Assembly (NCBI GenBank): GCA_046046245.1
Contig: JBJOKE010000032.1
Location: forward strand, 1 to 13,490
Direction: 5' to 3'
DNA: 13,490 nt
Origin: UBA4615 sp046046245
Lineage (GTDB): Bacteria; Pseudomonadota; Gammaproteobacteria; Burkholderiales; Burkholderiaceae_E
Shown: positions 8,058 through 13,490 of the stretch, piece after piece
How positions within the stretch are numbered: the stretch's first letter is position 1
Layout: the number at the start of each line of letters is the position of its first letter
Made by a program: the position numbers and the translations under genes
Notes under the pieces: model-generated
What the model was told of the DNA's origin: nothing
Databases searched by the model: none
The model's input: only the letters and a program-made list of their open reading frames with translations

Positions 8058-8162
8058 CGCGGCCGACTTCGCTCGAGCGCCCGGCGCCCTCCTGCGGCGC
8101 CGCTCCACGATCCGCGCGCGCCGCGTGCGGGAGCGGTCGCATCCGACGATACTTCGCCCCGG

Positions 8163-9053
8163 ATGCGCCCCGCCCACGTCGCCCAGCTGCTGCTGCTGTC
8201 CCTGCTGTGGGGCGGGGCCTACCTGTTCATGCGCTCGTCCGCGCCCGCGTTCGGCGCGCTGCCGATGATCTTCCTGCGGATGGCGCTCGCCTGCCTGCTG
8301 GTGCTGGGCCCGCTCGCGCTGTGGCGCGGCGCGTTCGGGTCCATGCGCCGGCACATCGGGCCGATCGCGGTCAACGGACTGCTGTTCACCGCGCTGCCGT
8401 TCGTCGGGCTCGGCTGGTCGGCGCTCTCGATCTCCGCCGGGCTGCTCGCGGTGCTGCAGTCCTCGGCGCCGATCTTCGCGGCGATCGTCGGCGCGCTGTG
8501 GCTGCGCGAGCCGATCGGACCGACCCGGGCGGCCGGCCTGGTCGTCGGGATCGCCGGTGTGGCGCTGCTGGTCTGGGACAAGGTGTCGCTGACCGACGCA
8601 GCCGGACTCGCGATCCTCGTCACGCTGGCGGTCACGATGATGTGGGGCGTGTCGTCGAACTACGCGCGAGCCAGGCTCGCCGGCATCGATCCGCTGACGC
8701 TGACCACCGGCAGCCTCGGCATCGCGGCGCTCGTGCTGGCCCCGTTCGCGTGGGCGACCTGGCCGCAGGCCGACCCCGGGCCCCGTGCCTGGGCCGAGGT
8801 GGTGTTCCTCGGCGCCGCCTCGTCGGGTCTCGGCTTCCTGCTGTACTTCAGGCTGCTGCGCGCGATCGGCGCGGTGCGCGCCACCTCGGTCACCTTCCTG
8901 AACCCCGTCGTCGCGATGGCCTCGGCCGCGGTCTACCTCGGCGAGCCGGTCACGCCGCGGATGCTCGCCGGCTGCGCGGTGATCCTGGCCGGCACCGCGC
9001 TGACCCTCGGCCTGGTGCGCCTGCCGCGCCGCCGCGCGGTCGCCCGCGGGTAG
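8163..9053 (+). CDS. EamA/DMT-superfamily transporter
   Basis: A 296-residue integral membrane protein with about ten hydrophobic helices in two EamA repeats. Repeat 1 covers about residues 5-138 and ends with SAPIFAAIVGALWLREPI (101-118) and a Gly-rich helix. Repeat 2 covers about 145-285 and ends with NPVVAMASAAVYLGEPVT (247-264) and a similar helix. The paired 'P..A...A...L.EP' pattern is diagnostic of the drug/metabolite transporter superfamily. A short Arg-rich tail (RLPRRRAVARG) is cytoplasmic by the positive-inside rule. Members export amino acids, nucleosides or other small metabolites; the substrate is not deducible. No ribosome-binding site is evident before the ATG. It begins 105 bases after the acetyltransferase gene and is followed after 31 bases by the hydrolase gene, so cotranscription with the latter is likely. 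Confidence 0.93.
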   Translation: MRPAHVAQLLLLSLLWGGAYLFMRSSAPAFGALPMIFLRMALACLLVLGPLALWRGAFGSMRRHIGPIAVNGLLFTALPFVGLGWSALSISAGLLAVLQSSAPIFAAIVGALWLREPIGPTRAAGLVVGIAGVALLVWDKVSLTDAAGLAILVTLAVTMMWGVSSNYARARLAGIDPLTLTTGSLGIAALVLAPFAWATWPQADPGPRAWAEVVFLGAASSGLGFLLYFRLLRAIGAVRATSVTFLNPVVAMASAAVYLGEPVTPRMLAGCAVILAGTALTLGLVRLPRRRAVARG

Positions 9054-9084
9054 CATCGCGCCATCGCAGGAGCATCGCCCACCC

Positions 9085-9990
9085 ATGCACGCCGACACCC
9101 CCCGCGCCGAGTTCGGCCCCGTCACCGTGTTCTTCGGCGAGAAGAACGGCAAGTATCCCGACGGCAACCAGGTCGTCGTCCGCGGCGGCGACACGCTCGC
9201 GGTGTTCGACTCGCCGCAGGTGGCCAACCGCATCGGCCCGGCCTTCGACGAGGCCGACCTCGTCATCCAGGGCCACGTCCACGAGGACCACCTCGCCGGC
9301 CTGCACCGGATCCCGCGCGCCGCGGTCCACGTGCACGAGGCCGACGTCGAGGCCGCGCGCAGCTGGGAGGGGCTCGCCCGCCACTACGGCTACGAGGCGC
9401 CGGTGCTGGACGGCCTGCACGCGAAGATCGTCAGGGAATTCGACTGGGTGCCGCGGCCCGATGCCGTCGCCTACCGCGACGGCGCGCGCTGGGACCTCGG
9501 CGGCGGCGTGTCGGTCACCGCCGTGCACATGCCGGGGCACACCTCCGGTCACTCGGTGCTGCTCGTCGAGCCGGTGGGCGTCGCGTTCATCGGGGACATC
9601 GACCTCTCGGGATTCGGTCCCTACTACGGCGACGCGACCTCGGACCTGCGGTCGTTCCGCCGTACGCTGGCGACCGTCGCCTCGATCCCCGCGAAGGTCT
9701 GGGTCACGTCGCACCACCGCGGCGTCGTGACCGAGCGCGACGCGTTCGAGCGCGCGCTCGCCGCATTCGCCGCGAAGCTCGACGAGCGCGAGGCCAAGCT
9801 GCTCGCGATGCTCGACGGCGGGCCGCGCACGCTGGCCTGGCTGGTCGCCGAGCGGCTCACCTATCCGAAGGGCTACGAGGAGCTCTGGATCGACGGCGCG
9901 GAGACGCGGACGATCTCCCAGCACCTCGACGAGCTGCGCGAGGCGGGGCGGGTGCGGCGGCTCGACGACGGGCGCTGGGCGAAGGCCTGA
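9085..9990 (+). CDS. Metallo-beta-lactamase-fold hydrolase with C-terminal winged-helix-like region
   Basis: A 301-residue cytoplasmic MBL-fold protein. The metal ligands are complete: HVHEDH (His64, His66, Asp68, His69), His152 in PGHTSGH, Asp171 in FIGDIDLSG and His210/His211 in VTSHHRG. This implies a two-metal hydrolase. Residues from about 235 onward (LAMLDGGPRTLAWLVAERL, then TISQHLDELREAGRVRRL) look like a small winged-helix region, as in MBL-fold enzymes of the LACTB2/glyoxalase II-like group. Substrates in that group are thioesters, RNA or other phosphoesters; none can be chosen from sequence. The segment after the start, VTVFFGEKNGKYPDGNQV, shows a truncated first strand pair typical of this group. 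A GCAGGAGC sequence lies about 12 bases upstream of the ATG, slightly far for a ribosome-binding site. Confidence 0.92.
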   Translation: MHADTPRAEFGPVTVFFGEKNGKYPDGNQVVVRGGDTLAVFDSPQVANRIGPAFDEADLVIQGHVHEDHLAGLHRIPRAAVHVHEADVEAARSWEGLARHYGYEAPVLDGLHAKIVREFDWVPRPDAVAYRDGARWDLGGGVSVTAVHMPGHTSGHSVLLVEPVGVAFIGDIDLSGFGPYYGDATSDLRSFRRTLATVASIPAKVWVTSHHRGVVTERDAFERALAAFAAKLDEREAKLLAMLDGGPRTLAWLVAERLTYPKGYEELWIDGAETRTISQHLDELREAGRVRRLDDGRWAKA

Positions 9991-10041
9991 GCACGGCGCC
10001 CGGATCGGGCTGCGCTCGCGCTCGATCGGGATCACGCAGGC

Positions 10042-10063
10042 CTTCCGGGCGTTCGCCCGGGAG
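10042..10063 (+). other. Hairpin, intergenic
   Basis: CCGGGC (10045-10050) and GCCCGG (10055-10060) form a perfect 6-bp stem around GTTC. It can extend by a T-G wobble, a T-A and a C-G pair. It stands 52 bases after the hydrolase stop codon. No T run follows, so it is not a standard rho-independent terminator. Confidence 0.5.
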
Positions 10064-10094
10064 CATGGCCGCGCCGCCGGTCGGCGCGGCCGTG
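10064..10094 (+). other. Strong hairpin next to the ribosome-binding site of the cysteine-cluster gene
   Basis: GGCCGCGCC (10067-10075) and GGCGCGGCC (10083-10091) are perfect 9-base arms around a 7-base loop. The outer extension CAT/GTG adds a wobble and two pairs. It abuts the first hairpin and ends two bases before the AGGA at 10097. It could be a 3' end structure of the upstream transcript or a control element for the next gene; there is no T tract. Confidence 0.5.
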
Positions 10095-10096
10095 GC

Positions 10097-10100
10097 AGGA
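10097..10100 (+). promoter_or_regulatory. Ribosome-binding site that decides the start of the cysteine-cluster gene
   Basis: AGGA ends 8 bases before the ATG at 10109, normal Shine-Dalgarno spacing. The alternative in-frame ATG at 10100 shares a base with this AGGA and cannot use it, so 10109 is preferred. Confidence 0.6.
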
Positions 10101-10108
10101 TGCGATCG

Positions 10109-10396
10109 ATGCCCGTCACCCACCTCGACCGCACCGACGACCCGCCGTGCCGCCCCGGCTGCGGGGCCTGCTGCATCGCGCCGTCGATCGCGACGCCGAT
10201 GCCCGGCATGCCGCGGGGCAAGCCCGCCGGCACGCGCTGCCTGCACCTCGACGACGCGATGCGCTGCGGCCTCTTCGGCCGGTCCGAGCGGCCCGCGTTC
10301 TGCGCCGGCCTGCGGCCCTCGCGCGAGATGTGCGGCGACGACCGCGAGGCCGCGATCGCGTGGCTCGGCCGGCTCGAACGCCTGACCGCGCCCTGA
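10109..10396 (+). CDS. YkgJ-family cysteine-cluster protein (small)
   Basis: A 95-residue protein with eight cysteines at residues 14, 18, 21, 22, 44, 53, 65 and 75. The first group is CxxxCxxCC (PCRPGCGACC), the hallmark of the YkgJ/YcgN-type zinc- or iron-binding family. The block TPMPGMPRGKPAGTRC, followed by an acidic LDDAMRC segment and a last Cys in REMCGDD, also fits that family. Such proteins are thought to bind a metal or iron-sulfur centre; their function is poorly known. No signal peptide is present, so it is probably cytoplasmic. An in-frame ATG at 10100 would add three residues but overlaps the AGGA. Two hairpins lie just upstream. The gene ends 119 bases before the MacA-like gene and may be monocistronic. 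Confidence 0.88.
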   Translation: MPVTHLDRTDDPPCRPGCGACCIAPSIATPMPGMPRGKPAGTRCLHLDDAMRCGLFGRSERPAFCAGLRPSREMCGDDREAAIAWLGRLERLTAP

Positions 10397-10440
10397 ATCC
10401 GGGCCGCCGGGGCTTCGCGAGGCCCTCTGCCCGCTCGGGG

Positions 10441-10446
10441 TAAGAT
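10441..10446 (+). promoter_or_regulatory. Possible -10 box for the MacA-like/ABC operon
   Basis: TAAGAT matches four of six consensus -10 positions and is the most A/T-rich hexamer in the 119-base gap before the MacA-like gene. No recognisable -35 box lies 16-18 bp upstream, so this is weak. A small inverted repeat (GCCCGG 10453-10458, CCGGGC 10466-10471) follows it in the predicted leader. Confidence 0.3.
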
Positions 10447-10515
10447 CAGGCCGCCCGGGCACCGACCGGGCATCCGACCCTTTCCTCCAAGCCGCTCCCG
10501 GAAGTCCGCCGCACG

Positions 10516-12594
10516 ATGAAGCTCCGTTCCCTGATCGGTGGTGTGCTGGTCGCCGCCGTCCTCGGCGGCGGCTGGTGGTGGTGGGACCAGCGCAAGGCGT
10601 CCGACGGACCGGCGCTGCGCACCGCGAAGGTCGAGCGCGGCACCCTGGTCGCGACGGTCGCCGCCTCGGGCACGCTCGCGGCCACCGTTCAGGTGCAGGT
10701 GAGCTCGCAGGTCTCCGGCCAGATCCGCGAGGTGCTCGCCGACTTCAACGCCGAGGTGGCCCGCGGGCAGGTGCTCGCACGCATCGACCCCGAGACCTTC
10801 GAGTACCGCGTCCGCCAGACCGAGGCCGACCTCGACGCCGCGCGCGCGCAGGTGGGCGTGCAGCAGGCGACCGTCGCGGCGCGCCGCTCGGACCTGTCGC
10901 GCACCCGGATCAACCTCGAGGAGGCGCGGCGCGACCTCGACCGCAAGGAGGACCTGGTCGCACGCAACTTCATCTCGCCCGCCGAGCGCGACAAGGCGCG
11001 TTCCGTCGCGCGGGCGCTCGAGGAGGACGTGGCGAGCGCGCAGGCGCAGGTGCAGCTCGCCGAGGCGCAGGTCCGCAACGCGCTCTCGACCGTCGCGCAG
11101 CGCGAGGCGCAGGTCGCGTCGGCGCGCGTGGACCTCGGCCGCACGGTGATCCGGGCACCGGTCGACGGCGTCGTCATCAAGCGCTCGATCGAGCCGGGCC
11201 AGACGGTCGCGGTGAGCCTCGCCGCGCCCGAGCTCTTCCTGATCGCGCAGAACCTGCGCGACATGCAGGTCGAGGTGTCGATCGACGAGGCCGAGGTCGC
11301 GCGGTTGCGGGTCGGCCAGCGCACCACCTTCACCGTCGACGCGTTCCCGGGCCGCACCTTCGAGGGCACCGTGCGGCAGGTCCGCAAGGCGTCGAAGAAC
11401 GAGCAGAACGTCATCACCTACACCGCGGTCGTGTCCGCGGAGAACGAGTCGCAGGCGCTGCTGCCTGGCATGACCGCGAACGTGCGGATCGTGACCGACA
11501 CCCGCAACGACGTGCTGAAGGTGCCGAACGCGGCCTTGCGCTTCAAGCCGCCGGGCTGGACCGAGGCGCCGAAGTCGGCTGTGCTGCCGGCGCCGCTGCG
11601 GGCCGCGCTCGACGCGGTGGTGACCGACGCGCACGCGCAGGCCGGCCCGGGCGGCCCGATGCAGGCCTACCGCGACCGGCTCGAGCGCGAGCTGACGCTC
11701 TCGGACGCGCAGAAGGCGAAGGTCGACGCGGCCTTCGCGGCGGCACGCGAGCGCTTCGGATCGATCCGCGAGGCGCCAGAGGCCGAGCGCGCGGCGCTCG
11801 CCGCGTCGAGCCGCGAGACGCTGCGCACGCAGGTCGCCGCCGCGCTCGATCCGTCGCAGCGCGCGGCCTTCGCGGCGATCAACGCCGAGATCGATGCGCG
11901 CCGCGCGGCGCAGGGTGGGGCGGGGGCGGGGGGCGCGACCGCGGGCGCAGCGGGCGGTACGGCGACGGGCGGCTCGGCCACCGGCGTCGCGCGTCCGGCC
12001 GCGGATGCCGGTGCGGCGTCGACGTCCGGCACGGCCCGCGGTGACACGAAGGCCGACGCGAAGGCCGACACGAAGGCCGAAGCGAAGGCCGAGCCCCGTC
12101 CCGGCGGCGGCGGCGAGCGCGGCGGCCAGCTCGCCGCCTTCCGCCAGCGTCTCGAGCGCGACCTGTCGCTCACCGACGCTCAGCGCGGCCAGCTCGACGC
12201 GATCTTCTCCGGCATGCGCGAGCGCTTCGCGACGCTGCGCGACGCGCCCGAGGGCGAGCGCGCGAAGCTTGCCGAGCGGCTGCGCGCCGACATGCGCGCG
12301 CAGATCGGCGAGATCCTCGATCCGGCGCAGAAGAAGAAGTACGCCGAGATCCTCGTCGAGCTCGCCGGCCGCAGCGTCGCGCGCGGCCGCGTCTTCGTCC
12401 CCGGCCCCGAGGGCAAGCCGGTCGCGCTCGAGCTGCGGCTCGGCCTGTCCGACGGCGCCTTCACCGAGGTGATCGCGGTGACCGCGGGCGGCAAGCTCGA
12501 GGCTGGCGACCTGGTCTACGTCGGCGTCGCCGGCGCCCCGAACACGCCCGGTCCGGGCAGCGTGCCCGGGCGGCCCGCCGGCCCGCGCCTCTGA
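10516..12594 (+). CDS. MacA-like periplasmic adaptor with two inserted Spy/CpxP-like LTxxQ repeats
   Basis: A 692-residue adaptor, far longer than typical MacA (about 370-400). Residues 1-24 are an inner-membrane anchor (MKLRSLIGGVLVAAVLGGG). The first lipoyl half is QVSGQIREVL (65-74) to about 91, a long coiled-coil hairpin covers about 95-205, and the second lipoyl half is RAPVDGVVIKRSIEPGQTV (213-231). The beta-barrel runs to about 330. The membrane-proximal domain begins with DVLKVPNAALRFKP (332-345), stops, and resumes at about 624 with VFVPGPEGKPVALEL and GKLEAGDLVYVG. Between them are helical copy A (385-459), a Gly/Ala-rich linker with TKADAKADTKAEAKAE (511-526), and copy B (542-616). 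Both copies carry an LTxxQ-type motif (LSDAQ, LTDAQ) and a later LDPxQ. Canonical MacA couples a MacB ATPase/permease to TolC; the next gene encodes such an ATPase. The role of the insert is unknown. Confidence 0.92.
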   Translation: MKLRSLIGGVLVAAVLGGGWWWWDQRKASDGPALRTAKVERGTLVATVAASGTLAATVQVQVSSQVSGQIREVLADFNAEVARGQVLARIDPETFEYRVRQTEADLDAARAQVGVQQATVAARRSDLSRTRINLEEARRDLDRKEDLVARNFISPAERDKARSVARALEEDVASAQAQVQLAEAQVRNALSTVAQREAQVASARVDLGRTVIRAPVDGVVIKRSIEPGQTVAVSLAAPELFLIAQNLRDMQVEVSIDEAEVARLRVGQRTTFTVDAFPGRTFEGTVRQVRKASKNEQNVITYTAVVSAENESQALLPGMTANVRIVTDTRNDVLKVPNAALRFKPPGWTEAPKSAVLPAPLRAALDAVVTDAHAQAGPGGPMQAYRDRLERELTLSDAQKAKVDAAFAAARERFGSIREAPEAERAALAASSRETLRTQVAAALDPSQRAAFAAINAEIDARRAAQGGAGAGGATAGAAGGTATGGSATGVARPAADAGAASTSGTARGDTKADAKADTKAEAKAEPRPGGGGERGGQLAAFRQRLERDLSLTDAQRGQLDAIFSGMRERFATLRDAPEGERAKLAERLRADMRAQIGEILDPAQKKKYAEILVELAGRSVARGRVFVPGPEGKPVALELRLGLSDGAFTEVIAVTAGGKLEAGDLVYVGVAGAPNTPGPGSVPGRPAGPRL
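11668..11892 (+). repeat. Internal domain repeat, copy A (LTxxQ/Spy-like)
   Basis: Encodes residues 385-459 of the MacA-like adaptor. It starts YRDRLERELTLSDAQ and ends LDPSQRAAFAAINAEI. It aligns without gaps to copy B with 36 of 75 identical residues by hand count. The LSDAQ motif is a variant of LTxxQ, and the helix content and Arg/Glu richness resemble Spy/CpxP-type periplasmic proteins. Confidence 0.8.
12043..12090 (+). repeat. Four tandem 12-bp repeats encoding a Lys/Ala/acidic linker
   Basis: Units are GACACGAAGGCC, GACGCGAAGGCC, GACACGAAGGCC and GAAGCGAAGGCC, in frame. They encode DTKA, DAKA, DTKA and EAKA. Such short in-frame repeats can gain or lose units by slippage without breaking the reading frame. 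They lie in the linker between the two helical domain copies. Confidence 0.9.
12139..12363 (+). repeat. Internal domain repeat, copy B (LTxxQ/Spy-like)
   Basis: Encodes residues 542-616 of the MacA-like adaptor, starting FRQRLERDLSLTDAQ and ending LDPAQKKKYAEILVEL. It has a true LTxxQ motif (LTDAQ, 552-556) and a degenerate second one (LDPAQ, 601-605). This matches the two-motif layout I recall for E. coli Spy, which has LTDAQ and LTPEQKK. The spacing between motifs is shorter than in Spy. Confidence 0.8.
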
Positions 12595-12626
12595 CCGCCG
12601 GCCCGGCCCCGGACCGACCCGCGAGC

Positions 12627-13379
12627 ATGCAGACCGTGCGTTCCGGCGAACCGCTGATCCGCTGCGAGGCGCTCGCCAAGCGCTACGAGGTCGGCGGCGG
12701 CACGGTCCACGCGCTGCGCGAGCTGACGCTGTCGGTGATGCCGGGCGAGTTCGTCGCGGTCATGGGGCCGAGCGGCTCGGGCAAGTCGACCTTCATGAAC
12801 CTCGTCGGCTGCCTCGACCGGCCGAGCGCCGGCAAGTACTGGCTCGCCGGCGAGGCGGTCGACGAGATGGACCGCGACGCGCTCGCCGCGATCCGCAACC
12901 GGCGGATCGGCTTCGTCTTCCAGCAGTTCAACCTGCTGCCCCGGACCACCGCGCTCGACAACGTCGAGCTGCCGCTGCTCTACGCGGGCACGCCGCGTGC
13001 CGAGCGGCGCGAGCGCGCGACGAACCGGCTGCGGCAGGTGGGGCTCGGCGAACGGATGGACCATCACCCCGCGCAGCTCTCCGGCGGCCAGCAGCAGCGG
13101 GTCGCGATCGCGCGCGCGCTGGTCAACGACCCGTCGCTGATCCTCGCCGACGAGCCCACCGGCGCGCTCGACTCGCGCACCAGCGTCGAGGTGATGGCGC
13201 TGCTGCAGTCGCTGAACCGCGGCGGCATCACCGTGGTCGTCGTCACCCACGAGGCCGACGTGGCCGCGTTCGCGTCGCGGATCATCCTGTTCCGCGACGG
13301 CCGCGTGGTCCGCGACGCGCCGAACGACGCGCAGGACGCGGCCGCCGCGCTCGATGCGATGACCGCGGGCGCGGACTGA
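12627..13379 (+). CDS. ABC transporter ATP-binding protein (MacB/LolD-type)
   Basis: A 250-residue stand-alone ATPase with every motif intact. These are Walker A GPSGSGKST (47-55), the Q-loop in FVFQQFNLLPR (97-106), signature LSGGQQQR (151-158), Walker B LILADEPTGALD (171-182, catalytic Glu176) and switch His208 in VVTHEA. The FQQFNLLP and LADEPTGALDS wording is typical of the MacB/LolD/FtsE group, which powers lipoprotein release, macrolide or peptide export. The gene follows the MacA-like adaptor after 32 bases, so the two form one operon. In this group the permease is either fused at the C terminus or encoded next; here the protein ends after the ATPase domain, and the next sequence is not a permease. 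The last residues (NDAQDAAAALDAMTAGAD) are low-complexity. Confidence 0.95.
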   Translation: MQTVRSGEPLIRCEALAKRYEVGGGTVHALRELTLSVMPGEFVAVMGPSGSGKSTFMNLVGCLDRPSAGKYWLAGEAVDEMDRDALAAIRNRRIGFVFQQFNLLPRTTALDNVELPLLYAGTPRAERRERATNRLRQVGLGERMDHHPAQLSGGQQQRVAIARALVNDPSLILADEPTGALDSRTSVEVMALLQSLNRGGITVVVVTHEADVAAFASRIILFRDGRVVRDAPNDAQDAAAALDAMTAGAD

Positions 13380-13490
13380 GTAACCGTGTTCTGCGTCAAG
13401 CGATAGCGAGCCGATCGTGAGCGTTCAGATGGTCGCGGGCAATGGCGTTGAGGTGGGTGATCAGCTTGCGCATGCAGGCGATCAAGGCCA
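13380..13490 (-). mobile_element. End of a probable IS110-family insertion sequence (continues beyond window)
   Basis: From the base after the ATPase stop codon, GC falls to about 59% (65 of 110 by hand count), against clearly more than 70% in the neighbouring genes. The only coding signal is a minus-strand transposase C terminus. The exact insertion boundary cannot be fixed: 16 bases separate the two stop codons, and no terminal inverted repeat can be judged from one end. Confidence 0.6.
13396..13490 (-). CDS. IS110-family transposase, C-terminal fragment (5' part outside window)
   Basis: On the minus strand the frame is open from the right edge to a TGA at 13398-13396, giving the last 31 codons. 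The segment ALIACMRKLITHLNAIARD resembles the conserved C-terminal helix of IS110/IS1111-family (DEDD) transposases, which commonly reads like 'ALxAxMRKLLxxLNAxxRD'. The rest, HLNAHDRLAIA, is a short tail. Codon use is less G/C-biased (TTG, ATT, ATC, GCT), unlike its neighbours. The catalytic domain lies outside the window, so whether the element is intact is unknown. Assignment is by recall of the family pattern from a short stretch. Confidence 0.7.
   Translation of the reverse strand, partial: ALIACMRKLITHLNAIARDHLNAHDRLAIA

Noticed and set aside
8148..8153. GATACT as a -10 box giving a leaderless EamA transcript
   Set aside because: The hexamer sits 10 bases before the ATG and no Shine-Dalgarno is seen, so it is tempting. 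There is no -35-like sequence at the right distance, however, and one weak hexamer is not enough.
9991..10041. Rho-independent terminator after the hydrolase gene
   Set aside because: Stems exist further downstream, but no T-rich tract follows any of them. Only the hairpins themselves are reported.
8950..11634. 894-codon open frame on the minus strand spanning several plus-strand genes
   Set aside because: It crosses the EamA, hydrolase, cysteine-cluster and MacA-like genes, all of which show clear family motifs on the plus strand. Its own translation is low-complexity Arg/Ala/Asp.
1..13490. CRISPR arrays, tRNA or rRNA genes
   Set aside because: No regularly spaced direct repeats, and no tRNA- or rRNA-like conserved segments were noticed on either strand by eye. 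Short tandem repeats occur only inside the MacA-like gene.

Overview
The window is very GC-rich, with coding sequence almost throughout and strong G/C preference at third codon positions. All gene families are typical Gram-negative envelope and metabolic families. The order isoaspartyl-methyltransferase-like gene, rhodanese, TolC-type gene is one I associate with Betaproteobacteria, particularly Burkholderiales, so a high-GC member of that group is the best guess. This rests on gene families and order, not on a marker gene.

Left part (1-7470, minus strand): a six-gene operon read right to left. It runs TetR regulator, periplasmic adaptor, RND pump (1043 aa), isoaspartyl-methyltransferase-like protein, single-domain rhodanese, TolC-family outer-membrane channel (running off the left edge). 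Two junctions are 4-base ATGA overlaps and the other three gaps are 19-34 bases. A single promoter (TTGACC, 18 bp, TATACT) precedes tetR. A near-palindromic TetR-type operator lies over its expected transcription start, so the whole set is probably autorepressed and induced by a pump substrate. All three parts of a tripartite efflux pump are present, with two cytoplasmic enzymes between pump and channel.

Middle part (7548-10396, plus strand): four separate-looking genes. These are a GNAT acetyltransferase, an EamA/DMT-family transporter, a metallo-beta-lactamase-fold hydrolase and a small eight-cysteine YkgJ-type protein. Two strong hairpins stand directly before the ribosome-binding site of the last gene.

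Right part (10516-13379, plus strand): a MacA-type adaptor followed by a MacB/LolD-type ATPase, the start of a MacAB-like ABC export system. The adaptor is the most unusual gene here. About 275 residues are inserted into its membrane-proximal domain. They contain two diverged copies (about 48% identical, ungapped over 75 residues) of a helical unit resembling the LTxxQ domain of the periplasmic chaperones Spy/CpxP. The copies are separated by a Gly/Ala-rich linker and a 12-bp DNA repeat encoding a Lys/Ala/Asp segment.

Right edge (13380-13490): directly after the ATPase stop codon GC falls to about 59%. A minus-strand reading frame ends here that looks like the C terminus of an IS110-family transposase. 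The permease gene expected next is therefore not adjacent, and the ABC system may be split or inactivated.
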